DNA of 64,000 bases from Bremerella alba (GCF_013618625.1 NZ_JABRWO010000004.1:248001-312000); one strand, 5' to 3'; counted from the first letter of the stretch, positions 27,102-36,891 are shown. Notes: generated from the sequence alone by a model not told the origin. Program-made: numbers and translations.

Positions 27102-27569
27102 ATGCTCAAGCGAAATCCTGCGCTGATGTTGTCGATCATCTTCTGCCTGGGCACGGTACTGCTGGGCTGCTCCGGCAGTGCCATGTTGCCGGTGGAAGGA
27201 ACCGTAATGCTCGATGGCGAGCCTCTAAGCGGTGCCGCAATCAGTTTCGTTCCAGCAGAAGGAGGTCGTCCTTCCTCGGGGCATACGGACGATCAAGGTC
27301 ACTTCACGTTGGCTTCGTTCACCGCCAACGATGGCGTGCCGCCTGGCGAATACAAAGTGACCGTCGTCAAACTGGATGCCCGACGACAAGCACAAGCGGC
27401 CCCAGCGGAAGAAGGTTCGGAAGAGGGTGAACAATTGATGGGCAACATCGAGCAAGCGGTCAAGTTCCTTACGCCCATGAAGTACTCGTCGCCTGCTACC
27501 ACTGACCTGCGAGTTGATGTAACCGATGGGATGAAGCCGGTTCAGATTGATCTTCAATCGGGCAAGTAG
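27102..27569 (+). CDS. Small lipoprotein paired with a DUF1559 gene
   Basis: 155 residues. The signal ends in L-L-G-C-S, so Cys23 is the lipidated residue. The mature sequence starts with the recurrent pattern VEGTVMLDGEPLSGAAISFV, then DDQGHFTLASFTANDGVPPG and EYKVTVVKLD, as in the other lipoproteins here. A low-complexity acidic insert (EEGSEEGEQ) and a last beta-strand (TTDLRVDVTDG) follow. Operon partner of the DUF1559 gene 32 bases upstream. Function unknown. Confidence 0.85.
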   Translation: MLKRNPALMLSIIFCLGTVLLGCSGSAMLPVEGTVMLDGEPLSGAAISFVPAEGGRPSSGHTDDQGHFTLASFTANDGVPPGEYKVTVVKLDARRQAQAAPAEEGSEEGEQLMGNIEQAVKFLTPMKYSSPATTDLRVDVTDGMKPVQIDLQSGK

Positions 27570-27674
27570 AGTGATGTTTCTCGGCTACACGAAAAACGTC
27601 GTTGGTGGGTGCCACTGCTAGTTAAAAGTCGAGGATGCCTACTACCCGGTTCACACCGCTGGAAGAGCCGGCAA

Positions 27675-28019
27675 CTAGTGCCGCGAAGTGATCGTCGTGG
27701 CTTGGCCGATGGCGACTCGTTCGCCTGAGCGGATATAGCCCCACTCGCCGATGCCGTCGATTTCAAACTGGACGAACATATTGTCTAGCTTGCGCGAGCG
27801 TATCAATATCGACAGGCTGTCTTCAGATAGTTCGATCTGGCTTTCTCCCTGGTCGCGACGGTCGAGCAGTTGCACGATCTCCGGATCTTCCAGCAGTTCT
27901 GCGTTATCTGGCACGATCGAGAACATGCAGTCTCCTTCGATATCGCCAGGCGGAATCGCACAGAGAATAAAGCCGATATGCTGTGTGCCGTCGAGAGTCT
28001 GCAGGACGATGGCTTTCAT
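27675..28019 (-). CDS. Hypothetical protein
   Basis: 114 residues, no recognised family and no clear ribosome-binding site. The chain is acidic with alternating hydrophobic strands (MKAIVLQTLDGTQHIGFILC, then SQIELSEDSLSILIRSRK). It lacks a signal peptide and is probably a small cytoplasmic beta-rich protein. An opposite-strand frame of 112 codons covers the same DNA but is Ser/Arg-rich and unlikely. Moderate confidence that this one is the real gene. Confidence 0.55.
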   Translation of the reverse strand: MKAIVLQTLDGTQHIGFILCAIPPGDIEGDCMFSIVPDNAELLEDPEIVQLLDRRDQGESQIELSEDSLSILIRSRKLDNMFVQFEIDGIGEWGYIRSGERVAIGQATTITSRH

Positions 28020-28148
28020 GACACGAATTCAAGGGAATCGAGGGAGCAGATTGATATTGGTTCTGTCGATTTTACTCCAACTTTCATGAAACGTGCCCTC
28101 TTTTTCTTATAATCGGTCGAGACTAACCCCTAAGACCAGCGAGCATCC

Positions 28149-29033
28149 ATGGCTTTCGATCCCACACCGATTCGAGAAAACCTAGTTCAACACGTCGATC
28201 GGCTGGCAGGCTTGATTGGCCCGCGGATACTCGCCAAGCCTGAGTCCATCAGCGCATCGATTGGCTATATCAGTTCGATGTGGCAGGCGATGGGCTACGA
28301 GGTTCGCGAAGAAACTTATAAGTCTTCCGATGGCTCGGCTACCAATCTGGTGGTCGAAATCCCCGGCACATCTGCCGACGACGTGGTCGTCTTGGGGGCC
28401 CACTACGACACGGTCGCCACCACGCCAGGCGCCGACGACAACGCTTCGGCCGTGGCCGTTTTGCTGGAAACGAGCCGATTACTGAAGGACGTCTCGCCCG
28501 GAAAAACGCTTCGCTTTGTCTCGTTTGCCTGTGAAGAGGCTCCCTACATGAGCTTAGGCTCGATGGGAAGTCAGTATCATGCTTCCCAGGCCAAGCTGCG
28601 CGACGAGCAGATCGTGATGCTTTGCTTGGAAATGGTGGGATACTTCCGTAATGAGCCTGGCTCGCAGAAGGTGCCGGAAACGATTCCCAAGTTTCTGCAC
28701 TGGCTCTTTCCCAAACGAGGCAACTTCCTGGCGGCCGTCGGAAATTTGAATTCGTGGCAGCTCTCTTGGGCGTTTCGCCGAGGCTTTAAGAAGGCTTCGC
28801 GGCTGGGGCTCTTTTCAATCTGCTTGCCGGAAAAGATCCACGAGATTCGCCGGAGCGACAACAGTTCGTTTTGGGATCAAGGGTACCCGGCCCTGATGCT
28901 GACCGATACCAGCTTTCTGCGAAACCCACACTATCACCAGCCGAGCGATACGCCAGACACGCTCGACTACGACGCCATGACGCAGGTAACACAAGGAGTT
29001 GCCAGCGCGATACAAAAGCTGGCTCGCTGTTAA
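28149..29033 (+). CDS. M28-family metallopeptidase
   Basis: 294 residues. Zinc-site motifs of the M28 aminopeptidase fold are in place: GAHYDTVATTPGADDNASAV (His, and the bridging Asp), FACEEAPYMSLGS (catalytic Glu and ligand Glu), and NPHYHQPSDTPDTLDY (last His). No signal peptide is evident, so it is probably cytoplasmic or exported by another route. Its stop overlaps the stop of the convergent DUF4259 gene by four bases. Confidence 0.9.
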   Translation: MAFDPTPIRENLVQHVDRLAGLIGPRILAKPESISASIGYISSMWQAMGYEVREETYKSSDGSATNLVVEIPGTSADDVVVLGAHYDTVATTPGADDNASAVAVLLETSRLLKDVSPGKTLRFVSFACEEAPYMSLGSMGSQYHASQAKLRDEQIVMLCLEMVGYFRNEPGSQKVPETIPKFLHWLFPKRGNFLAAVGNLNSWQLSWAFRRGFKKASRLGLFSICLPEKIHEIRRSDNSSFWDQGYPALMLTDTSFLRNPHYHQPSDTPDTLDYDAMTQVTQGVASAIQKLARC

Positions 29034-29434
29034 ACGATACGCCGCCCCACGTCTTCGACCGTTGCGACCCATAGCTGGTACTGATCGCCTTGCTGCCAAA
29101 GTAGTTTCAACTCGCAGTCGTCGGAACTGATCCTCGTAAGCGTCTGTCCGGCGAGGGGGACTAAAGAATCCGTCGCAAGATGCCTATGCCGGTCAACCCA
29201 CGTCTTTAATTCGTCGAGAGAGGCCTCGTGTAAGCCGGGCCTTCCTCGTAGATGGGCAAGCGTTTCACAAGCCGCTAAAGCAGCACTGGCTTCGTTCGCA
29301 TAGAAGAAACCATCGGCCTGATTGACCTGCTCAAGCGTTGTTTCGATCCATGCCAGATCGTCGCACAGCAACAAGCGGTCCAGCCAATCGCACGCGGCAT
29401 CGTTGTCGAATATCTCGTGCCCCCAAGCACCCAT
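29030..29434 (-). CDS. DUF4259 protein
   Basis: 134 residues, beginning MGAWGHEIFDNDAACDWLD, the hallmark N-terminus of DUF4259, followed by a helical body with conserved ASAALAACETLA. GGAG is upstream of the ATG. The family is widespread, cytoplasmic and of unknown function. It ends over the stop of the M28 peptidase gene. Confidence 0.85.
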   Translation of the reverse strand: MGAWGHEIFDNDAACDWLDRLLLCDDLAWIETTLEQVNQADGFFYANEASAALAACETLAHLRGRPGLHEASLDELKTWVDRHRHLATDSLVPLAGQTLTRISSDDCELKLLWQQGDQYQLWVATVEDVGRRIV

Positions 29435-29613
29435 GAACCCTGAATCTCCACTTGTGTTCTGACCTTTCCCTTCAAAATACGATCTTGCGCGTCATTACAC
29501 AATGGACATAGGAGTCTCAAAGAAGAAATTTACTATTCTCAAGCAATTCGGGAATAATTCCTCGTAAATACCCACATCCAGCAGGGCACCCCCGAGGAGG
29601 GTTCGCCAGCTCG

Positions 29614-31014
29614 TTACTTTCCTTCAGCGGCCAGATGCCAATCGGCACCATCGGCCATGATGCTATCGTTAATCCCCAGGAGCTTGCCCTTGAGCTTTGT
29701 TAGCAATTCAGGCTTTTCCTTCGCCAAATTGTGCTTCTGCTGCGGATCTGCTAGAAGGTCAAACAACTGATAGTTGGTATAAGCTCCGTTCTTAATAAGA
29801 GGAATCCACTTTTCTTGAAACATATTATTGGTGCTCATCTCGTAATCACGCTCGGCAACCAGGCTATATCGACCATCTCGGATGGCAACGATCGGGCTCG
29901 ACCTTTGCAGATGCCAGTAAAGAGGTTGGTGTCGGACAAACTTCGCCGCACCTGGCGTTAGCAGCGGTGTTAGATTGCTCCCGTCCAGGTGGCGTCCCTC
30001 AGGAGGTTCTATGCCCAGCAAACCGCAGACAGTGGGCAAGATATCGACAATCCCGGCAGGTGTTTCGTTGCCGACTACCTGGCCTGCTTCAATGGTCCCT
30101 GGCCAGTAGAAAATCCCCGGCACGCGAATTCCACCTTCCCAGTTCACTCCCTTCTTGCCTCGCAGCCCTCCGGTGCGATCGTCACGATAGCTGCCGTTGT
30201 CTGAGGCGTAGATGATCAGCGTATTCTCCGGCTTATCAATTTCATGCAGCTTGGCCACCAGACGTTCGATGGCGAGATTTGTGTTGTCGATGGTGCCGGA
30301 GTAGATCGCTGCTTTGTCGTTCTTTTTGCCATACGTGGTAACGATCTCTTCCGGTGCGGCGATCGGTGCGTGGGGCTCGTGGAACCATACGTTGAGAAAG
30401 AATGGCTTCTTTGCGTCGCGGTGGTGGTCGAGCCAGTCGATTGCTTCGTCGGCGACCAACTGACACGAGTAACCTTCCAACTTGCCGACCGGCTTCCCGT
30501 TGCGAATGAAGTTGTTCGGATTCTTATGGCTAGGCTGGGCGTTATTCCATGTGGCAAACCAATAATCGAAACCGTGCTGATCTGGCGTGGGCTTGTCGTA
30601 TTTCTCGGTCGGCAAACCAAGATGCCACTTACCAATGTGCGCCGTGGCGTAGCCCTCTTGCTTGAGCACCTCGGCCAAGGTGTTCTCGCGAAGCAGCAAA
30701 TGCGATCTCTGCGACTCGTCGTGGATCCAGCTATAAACGCCGGCCCGAATATGATGACGGCCTGTTAAAAGGGTGGCTCGCGATGGCGAGCAAACCGCGC
30801 AGCCAGAGTAAAACGCTTCGAACCGTACGCCACCGGCTGCTAGGGCATCGATCGCCGGTGTCTTTACCGGACCGTCGTAGCACCCGATATCTTGATACCC
30901 CAGGTCGTCGGCTAACAAGATGACAACATTCGGCTTAGGGGCGGCCGCGATCGCTGATAAAGACATTGAAAGCGATGCAAACGCAACGGCGACGAACAGG
31001 GCAGGGCGAATCAT
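29614..31014 (-). CDS. Secreted sulfatase (arylsulfatase type)
   Basis: 466 residues from the ATG at 31014, with AAAGG seven bases upstream; a frame start at 31041 is less likely. A signal peptide ends at AIAAAP. PNVVILLADDLGYQDIGC provides the metal-binding Asp pair. The sulfatase signature C-x-P-S-R is present as CSPSRATLLTG (Cys75 in the chain). This Cys is converted to formylglycine, which needs a maturing enzyme elsewhere. GKWHLGLP and HEPHAPIAAPEE are further active-site blocks. Likely acts on sulfated polysaccharides outside the cytoplasm. Divergent from the sugar dehydrogenase gene, sharing a 301-base promoter region. Confidence 0.95.
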   Translation of the reverse strand: MIRPALFVAVAFASLSMSLSAIAAAPKPNVVILLADDLGYQDIGCYDGPVKTPAIDALAAGGVRFEAFYSGCAVCSPSRATLLTGRHHIRAGVYSWIHDESQRSHLLLRENTLAEVLKQEGYATAHIGKWHLGLPTEKYDKPTPDQHGFDYWFATWNNAQPSHKNPNNFIRNGKPVGKLEGYSCQLVADEAIDWLDHHRDAKKPFFLNVWFHEPHAPIAAPEEIVTTYGKKNDKAAIYSGTIDNTNLAIERLVAKLHEIDKPENTLIIYASDNGSYRDDRTGGLRGKKGVNWEGGIRVPGIFYWPGTIEAGQVVGNETPAGIVDILPTVCGLLGIEPPEGRHLDGSNLTPLLTPGAAKFVRHQPLYWHLQRSSPIVAIRDGRYSLVAERDYEMSTNNMFQEKWIPLIKNGAYTNYQLFDLLADPQQKHNLAKEKPELLTKLKGKLLGINDSIMADGADWHLAAEGK

Positions 31015-31315
31015 ACGTAACCTTTCAGCGAGCAGGGGCAAGTATCAAGGGGAAGGAAGTCGCGACGAGAAGGGAAGCACTCGGTTCGTGAAGGTATTAT
31101 CTCATCTTTCCCCTGCGGGAAGATAGAGGATACACGGCTCGACCGACAAAGGGACCTGAGGTAGACGACGTTTCCCCTCCCAACTATCGTGTAGCGAAGA
31201 CTGCTCGTTGTCAAAAAAAGATTCGCCAGCGAACTTTTCTCGCGGCATGTCTCCCGTCCACCTCACTCAATCTGCCGCCATCCCCTTCGTGATTGCCTGC
31301 TTTAGGAATGCCGCG
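31015..31315. other. Shared divergent promoter region
   Basis: 301 bases between the sulfatase (minus) and the sugar dehydrogenase (plus). No regulator gene or clear operator was recognised. Confidence 0.5.
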
Positions 31316-34036
31316 ATGCCTTCTTTCAAGTTGATTTGTTTGCTGTTGTGTCTAGGCGCCGCGTTCACTTCCACCAGGGTGCTTTCTGCGGAAGAGCCGC
31401 CCTATGATCCCTCGCGATTGGAAGTCACCACGCTTGTCACTCAACTCAAGCAGCCAATGGAACTGGCCGTGGCCCCGGATGGACGAGTCTTCTATATCGA
31501 GATCAAAGGGCAACTGAAGGTCTACGATCCCACCACGCGTCAAACGGAACTTGTCGGCGAAGTCGAAGTCACCACCGCTCAAGAGAACGGTTTAATCGGC
31601 CTGGCGCTCGATCCTAGCTTCGCAGAGAACCACTGGGTTTATTTGCAGTACTCTCCACCAGAGTTCCCAGGGCAACATGTGAGTCGTTTCACGTTGGTTG
31701 ATGGCAAGCTCGACATGGGCAGCGAAAAGATCCTGCTTCAATACGAAGAGCAGCGCCTGCAATGTTGCCACCACGCTGGCTCGCTTGAGTTCGGCCCAGA
31801 TGGATGCCTATTTATCGGCACCGGCGACAACACCCATCCGCACGGCGATTCGCACGGCTACGCACCGATCGACGAGCGTGACGATAAGTTCCCCTGGGAT
31901 GCCCAGAAGTCTTCGGCGAACACCAAAAGCTACAACGGCAAAGTGCTGCGAATTCGCCCCTTGGCCGACGGTACGTATGAAGTCCCTGATGGCAATCTGT
32001 TTTCTAAAGATGGCTCGCAGGGGCATCCCGAAATCTACGTGATGGGTTGCCGCAATCCGTGGCGTATCAGCGTCGACCAAAAGACCGGCTATCTGTACTG
32101 GGGTGAAGTGGGTCCCGATGCCGGGAACGATGGCCCGCGTGGTCCGCGCGGTTACGACGAAATCAACCAGGCCAAGCAAGCCGGTAACTTCGGTTGGCCT
32201 TACTTCATCGCCGACAATCAGGCCTACCATGATGTCGACTTTACCAACGAAAAAATTGGTGCGAAATTCGACCCGGCCCAGCCTGTGAACGATTCTCCTA
32301 ACAATACCGGCATTCGCGAGCTACCCCCGGCCACCGAAGCATTTATCTATTACCCTGCCGCGGCATTCGAGAAGTTCCCAGAGGTTGGCTCAGGCGGGCG
32401 AACCGCTTGTGCCGGCCCCACGTACGACTTCGATGCGGCCAACCCCAGCACGACCAAGTTCCCACCACATTTCAGCCGCTGCCTGTTTGTTTACGAATGG
32501 TCTCGTCACTGGATCCTGGCCGTTCATCTGACGGCAGAATCCGAGATCGCGTCGATCGAACCCTTCATGCCCAATCACAAGTTCACCCGTCCGGTCGATA
32601 TGCAATTTGGCCCGGACGGGGCACTGTACATGCTGGAGTATGGCGAGACGTGGGGCGTCAACGATGACGCCAAGCTGGTCCGCATCGACTACGTGCGCGG
32701 CAATCGGCCTCCCACGGCGATCGCTTCCGCCGAAAACAATACCGGCAAACAGCCGCTGGCGGTTAAGCTTTCCAGCAGCGGCACGCTTGATAAGGATGGC
32801 CAGGAGCTTAGCTACGCCTGGAATGCCTACCGTGCCGGCGCAGAAAAGCCAACGCCAAGGCTCCTTTCGACCGAAGCGAACCCCGAAATCACTTTCGATG
32901 AATCTGGCGTTTACAACGTCGAACTGACCGTAACCGATCCTTCCGGAGCAGAAGCCGTGGCCTCGGTCCCGGTGATCGTGGGCAATGCACGACCGAGCGT
33001 CACTTTTCTGGCCCCGCAAGATGGAGACTTCTTCGACTCGCTGGCCGCGATTGGCTATCGGTTGAAAGTCAACGACATCGAAGACGGCACCTCTGACTTC
33101 GAAGAAGCCGACCAGACCGGCGCCTTGGAAATCGACCTGGAAGCACCACGCCGAACTGCGGTCAACATGACCTTAGGTACCGGCAGCATTCCTCGTGGCC
33201 CCGGAGGCGAAGTTACCGACAACGATCCGATTGGTTTACGGCTGATGAAGAAAAGCGACTGCTTCAACTGTCACGCAGTCGATGGGCTGCGGGTGGGGCC
33301 GCCGCTGGTGAAGATCGCTGAAAAGTACCGTGGCAACGACCAGGCCTTGGAAGCCTCGGTCAAACGCGTCCGCGAAGGCTCGGCCGGCGTGTGGGGCAAA
33401 GTCCCCATGCTACCGCACTCGCAACATTCCACCGAAGAAATTCGGGACATGGTCGCATGGGTGTTCTCACTGGAAAAAGACAACGCGGTGCGTGTCTTCG
33501 ATGGCTTTGTAGGCAACATCGAACTCACCGACGCGGAAGTCGAGAAAGCAGGCTACGTCCAGCTCGAGGCCAGTTATCAAGACCTGGGTGCCGGAGAGAT
33601 CCCACCACTAGTCGGCACAGCGAAAGTCTTTCTTCGCCAGCGTAAAATCGAAGCCGAAGCAGCGGACGAGATCGCCGGACCACGCCCTCTCGGTGGCCAC
33701 ACGGCTTCCGGCGGCAAGTTTCTCGGGGCGATCAATCACAACCACTTTGCCCGTTTCGATCAGATCCCTCTCGATCGCGTCGGCAGTCTGACGTTTCGCG
33801 TTACTTCCGCAGGCTCCGGCGGCCGCATCGAAGCACGCTTGGATGCCCTCGATGGCCCAGTCATTGCATCGGCCCCGGTGGAAGTGAATGGCAGCTGGGA
33901 TGGGTTTCATGATGTTTCATCCCCGATCGAACCCCAATCTGGCCGACACGATATCTACATCGTGTTTCTCAACGAAGATCAGCAAGGCGGCCTAATGAAT
34001 CTTGATAGTGTGACGTTTGCGCCGAACACGCAATAA
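31316..34036 (+). CDS. Secreted sugar dehydrogenase / PKD / cytochrome c / carbohydrate-binding fusion
   Basis: 906 residues from the ATG at 31316 with AGGA upstream; the frame start at 31208 would bury the signal peptide. The signal ends near VLSAEE. Residues ~35-465 form a glucose/sorbosone (PQQ-type) dehydrogenase beta-propeller: APDGRVFYIEIKGQL, HHAGSLEFGPDGCLFIGTGD, MGCRNPWRISVDQKTGYLYW and GPDGALYMLEYGE. A PKD-like domain follows (ca. 475-565). Next is a cytochrome c with the haem motif CFNCH near residue 650 and a Met ligand in VPMLPHSQH. The end resembles a CBM6-like carbohydrate-binding domain. The substrate is unknown; electrons probably pass straight to the built-in haem. Confidence 0.9.
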   Translation: MPSFKLICLLLCLGAAFTSTRVLSAEEPPYDPSRLEVTTLVTQLKQPMELAVAPDGRVFYIEIKGQLKVYDPTTRQTELVGEVEVTTAQENGLIGLALDPSFAENHWVYLQYSPPEFPGQHVSRFTLVDGKLDMGSEKILLQYEEQRLQCCHHAGSLEFGPDGCLFIGTGDNTHPHGDSHGYAPIDERDDKFPWDAQKSSANTKSYNGKVLRIRPLADGTYEVPDGNLFSKDGSQGHPEIYVMGCRNPWRISVDQKTGYLYWGEVGPDAGNDGPRGPRGYDEINQAKQAGNFGWPYFIADNQAYHDVDFTNEKIGAKFDPAQPVNDSPNNTGIRELPPATEAFIYYPAAAFEKFPEVGSGGRTACAGPTYDFDAANPSTTKFPPHFSRCLFVYEWSRHWILAVHLTAESEIASIEPFMPNHKFTRPVDMQFGPDGALYMLEYGETWGVNDDAKLVRIDYVRGNRPPTAIASAENNTGKQPLAVKLSSSGTLDKDGQELSYAWNAYRAGAEKPTPRLLSTEANPEITFDESGVYNVELTVTDPSGAEAVASVPVIVGNARPSVTFLAPQDGDFFDSLAAIGYRLKVNDIEDGTSDFEEADQTGALEIDLEAPRRTAVNMTLGTGSIPRGPGGEVTDNDPIGLRLMKKSDCFNCHAVDGLRVGPPLVKIAEKYRGNDQALEASVKRVREGSAGVWGKVPMLPHSQHSTEEIRDMVAWVFSLEKDNAVRVFDGFVGNIELTDAEVEKAGYVQLEASYQDLGAGEIPPLVGTAKVFLRQRKIEAEAADEIAGPRPLGGHTASGGKFLGAINHNHFARFDQIPLDRVGSLTFRVTSAGSGGRIEARLDALDGPVIASAPVEVNGSWDGFHDVSSPIEPQSGRHDIYIVFLNEDQQGGLMNLDSVTFAPNTQ

Positions 34037-34417
34037 TCATCAATTTCACTTAGCGGGCAGCTGCGATCATTTGCCGTCTTGTTCACTCGAGCAGAGCCGC
34101 AGTGGGCACGCAGATCTTACGTGTAGCCACACGCTCGCGCGATCAATAAACATATTTTGATTGAGATATATTTCTCTTTGCCCCTTATTCCGAAGGGGCA
34201 TGCCTTCGGTTAGGCGCATATTTAACTATTTTAATTTTATTTACCATTGCACCCTGCTAATATCTTAACGATAACGATGCAAGAGGGCCCCCCTCTAAAC
34301 AGGTAATTGCGCAGCTAAGTGACCCACTGCACTTTGGTTTCCGCAAGTCATCCTGCCTTTCTCCTATTTCTATTATAGCTATTCCCCCTGATTGTCTCTT
34401 TCGAAGGAGCCTCGAAC
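34037..34417. other. AT-rich intergenic region with two hairpins
   Basis: 381 bases, clearly more AT-rich than the window. It contains a hairpin TGCCCCTT/AAGGGGCA (34179-34200) and a compact one AGAGGG-CCC-CCCTCT (34283-34297), then the leader of the next DUF1559 gene. No coding signal. Confidence 0.55.
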
Positions 34418-35455
34418 ATGCACACGTCTCCACTCATGAATCTGCGTCGACCGAAAGCCTTTACGCTTGTCGAACTGCTGGTGGTCATCGCAATTATTGG
34501 TGTTTTGATTGCCCTTTTGTTACCCGCGGTTCAGCAAGCACGTGAAGCCGCACGCCGTATGCAGTGCAGCAACAATCTCAAGCAGCTCGGCCTGGCGTTG
34601 CATACTTTTCACGATACCTATGGTGCACTGCCGTGTGGTCAGGTCGACGACGACAACGACAGTTTCGGCTGGGGGTTCCTGATTCTTCCGCAGTTGGAAC
34701 AAAACAATCTATATGAGCAAGTCCTGGCCGTAACGTCCGGCAGCAGTCGCCCTGTGATCGTTTTGCAAAGTGGAAGACACACCCTGCCAAATCCACCGTG
34801 CACCAGTGGCGAGAACATCGATGGCTGCGGCGCCTGGTCTCGCAATCGCCCAGGAAGCGGTGACCCTAATGCTGATGTCGCGACAATCTTGCGCCAGAAA
34901 AGTGCCATTGTAGATGCATACCTGTGCCCTTCGGATGTATTACAAGTTCAGGATGATGAAGGAAACCCGAAGACCAACTACATCGGGAACATGGGCTGGG
35001 CATTCTCGGATTACGGATGTGCTCGCTACAGTGCCAGCAATCAGAACGGCATCCTACGATTTGACAACCAAAATAATACCACGTTCATGACGAAATTCGC
35101 AGAAATCACGGACGGCTTGAGTAACACCGTCTGTATCGGTGAAGTCTCGATCACGAATAACGTCACGCTCTCGAAAACCGACAGCGGACGATATCCAATT
35201 TACTCCGGCGGCAACGGAGGTGGATGTAACGGACGCGATATTGCTGCCAACCTGCGTTTGATGGATACCGACTTCTATATCAATCGACGCGATGCCACAG
35301 ATGAATCGGACATGAGCTTTGGGAGCCAACACCCAGGCGGTGCGCAGTTCCTGTTCACCGATGGCTCGGTCCATTTCATTCCGGAAACCGTCCAGATGAG
35401 CGTTTACCGTGCGATAGGATCCCGCAACGACGGCGTTGCGTTCGAGCTTCCCTAG
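34418..35455 (+). CDS. DUF1559 protein with prepilin-type N-terminus
   Basis: 345 residues from the ATG at 34418; GAAGGAG lies eight bases upstream and settles the start. The leader ends RPKA before FTLVELL (Ala at -1, Glu +5), followed by the canonical helix and [22 protein letters not shown]9-DG is exact (HPGGAQFLFTDG). [15 protein letters not shown] is the family core. A terminator follows at 35480 and a lipoprotein gene at 35566; the lipoprotein may have its own promoter. Confidence 0.93.
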   Translation: MHTSPLMNLRRPKAFTLVELLVVIAIIGVLIALLLPAVQQAREAARRMQCSNNLKQLGLALHTFHDTYGALPCGQVDDDNDSFGWGFLILPQLEQNNLYEQVLAVTSGSSRPVIVLQSGRHTLPNPPCTSGENIDGCGAWSRNRPGSGDPNADVATILRQKSAIVDAYLCPSDVLQVQDDEGNPKTNYIGNMGWAFSDYGCARYSASNQNGILRFDNQNNTTFMTKFAEITDGLSNTVCIGEVSITNNVTLSKTDSGRYPIYSGGNGGGCNGRDIAANLRLMDTDFYINRRDATDESDMSFGSQHPGGAQFLFTDGSVHFIPETVQMSVYRAIGSRNDGVAFELP

Positions 35456-35479
35456 TGGATTGCCTCTCGATCACCCAGC

Positions 35480-35511
35480 AAGCGTGCCGTTCAAGTGGGT
35501 AGCACGCTTTT
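35480..35511 (+). terminator. Intrinsic terminator between DUF1559 and lipoprotein genes
   Basis: An 8-bp stem AAGCGTGC (35480-35487)/GCACGCTT (35502-35509), 14-base loop, runs into TTTT on the plus strand. It would partly separate expression of this DUF1559 gene from its lipoprotein partner. Confidence 0.55.
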
Positions 35512-35565
35512 CAACCACGCTCGTTCTGTACCAAGTCTCCCCATTTGGAATCCAAGCAAATTACG

Positions 35566-35970
35566 ATGAAGTACGCACCAATAAAAATCGCTGCCGTTCT
35601 GGCGCTGGGCATCCTGGGATGCAATTCGCAGAATTCAAGTATCGCTCCTGTCACAGCCACCGTTACGCATAGCGGTACGTCTGTTACCGAAGGTGTGATT
35701 ACCTTCATGCCGGAAAAGGGTGGAAAGCCCGGCTCAGGCAAGATTAACTCGGATGGGACCGTCACTTGGACAACCTACACCGAAGGTGACGGCCTTACCA
35801 AAGGCCCCGGCAAGCTAACCTTTACGCCTCCTCCGATCCCAATTCCGGAGAATCTCAAACCTGGCGACTCGCTGCCCAAACACAAACTGGCAGACCTAGC
35901 CCCTGAAGAACCTTCGATCACGGTCAACGACGGCAGCAATACGCTTACCGTCGAGTTAGTCAAGAAGTAG
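35566..35970 (+). CDS. Small lipoprotein paired with a DUF1559 gene
   Basis: 134 residues from the ATG at 35566 (a TTG at 35545 is also in frame; neither has a clear ribosome-binding site). The signal ends with L-G-I-L-G-C-N, lipobox Cys. The mature part has the beta-sandwich pattern: VTATVTHSGTSVTEGVITFM, then EKGGKPGSGKINSDGTVTWT and GPGKLTFTPPPIPIPE. It is 110 bases after a DUF1559 gene, with a terminator between. It resembles the other four lipoproteins only loosely in sequence but shares layout and size. Confidence 0.78.
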   Translation: MKYAPIKIAAVLALGILGCNSQNSSIAPVTATVTHSGTSVTEGVITFMPEKGGKPGSGKINSDGTVTWTTYTEGDGLTKGPGKLTFTPPPIPIPENLKPGDSLPKHKLADLAPEEPSITVNDGSNTLTVELVKK

Positions 35971-36022
35971 CTCACGTTGGGTTTCGACGCCTCCTTCAAG
36001 GGACCGAAGAGTCAGACTTTTA

Positions 36023-36113
36023 ACCACGGATTACACGGATAGCCACTGGTGAATTTCCAAGTCGGCTTTGCCAACGACATTTCTAATCGCTGTTTATCCG
36101 TGTAATCCGTGGT
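36023..36113. repeat. 19-bp inverted repeat (CCACGGATTACACGG family)
   Basis: ACCACGGATTACACGGATA at 36023-36041 and its exact reverse complement at 36095-36113 are separated by 53 bases. This sequence type recurs as an intergenic repeat in many genomes. It lies between the lipoprotein gene and rph. A small mobile element remnant is possible. Confidence 0.75.
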
Positions 36114-36131
36114 GGGTCTTCTTCTCTGATG

Positions 36132-36163
36132 TGGGTGCGATGCGTTTTGCTGCTCGCAACCGA
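36132..36163. repeat. REP-like repeat GGTGCGATGCG…GCTGCTCGCA, copy 1
   Basis: GGGTGCGATGCGTTTTGCTG then CTCGCAACC closely matches 37030-37060 on the other side of rph. It is just downstream (3' side) of rph, which is on the minus strand. Confidence 0.6.
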
Positions 36164-36171
36164 CAAGAGTC

Positions 36172-36891
36172 CTATTTACCAATAGGCCATTTTCGACCGA
36201 GGGCTTTTTGTTGCATCTCGGTCAGATCCTTGATGCCTCCTTTGGCCAGCTTTAATAGCTTTGCCAGTTCGTCATCGCTGAAGGTGGCTTCCTCACCAGT
36301 GCCTTGGATTTCGATGAACTTCCCACTGCCGGTCATGACAACGTTCATGTCGACCGTCGCGGCGAAGTCTTCGACGTAATCCAGGTCGAGTACCGGCGCA
36401 CCATTCACGATGCCCACGCTAATCGCGGCCAGGCTGTCTTTGAAGACCGATCGCTTGGCATCTGGCAGATCAATCGTGCTGACGGCGTCGACCAGGGCGA
36501 TGAACGCTCCGGTGATGCTGGCCGTACGCGTACCACCGTCGGCGTCTAAGACGTCGCAGTCGACGGTAATCATCTGTTCGCCCAAAGCTTCCAAATCGAC
36601 GACCGCCCGTAGGCTTCGACCGATCAGCCGCTGAATTTCCGTCGTACGTCCGTCGACCCTTCGCGACTTACGCGTAGGCGTGCTGCCGGGAAGCATGTTG
36701 TACTCGGCAGTAACCCACCCCTTTTCGCTCCCTTTGAGCCACGGCGGGACCGATGATTCGACGCTGGCCGTGCATAGGACCGTGGTGGTACCGGCTTGAA
36801 TGAGCACGCTACCTGGAGCGTTCTTGGTGTACTTTCGCTTTACCTTCAAAGGACGAAGCTGAGACGCGGAACGACCATCGTGACGGGGCAT
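36172..36891 (-). CDS. rph: Ribonuclease PH
   Basis: 239 residues, the normal length. RNase PH trims tRNA 3' ends using phosphate. Signature blocks: [20 protein letters not shown] at the start (RPDGR-like), [39 protein letters not shown], and [40 protein letters not shown] holds the catalytic region. It ends [20 protein letters not shown]. It is separate from the argBDF cluster by a repeat-containing gap and is flanked on both sides by related REP-like repeats. Confidence 0.97.
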   Translation of the reverse strand: MPRHDGRSASQLRPLKVKRKYTKNAPGSVLIQAGTTTVLCTASVESSVPPWLKGSEKGWVTAEYNMLPGSTPTRKSRRVDGRTTEIQRLIGRSLRAVVDLEALGEQMITVDCDVLDADGGTRTASITGAFIALVDAVSTIDLPDAKRSVFKDSLAAISVGIVNGAPVLDLDYVEDFAATVDMNVVMTGSGKFIEIQGTGEEATFSDDELAKLLKLAKGGIKDLTEMQQKALGRKWPIGK

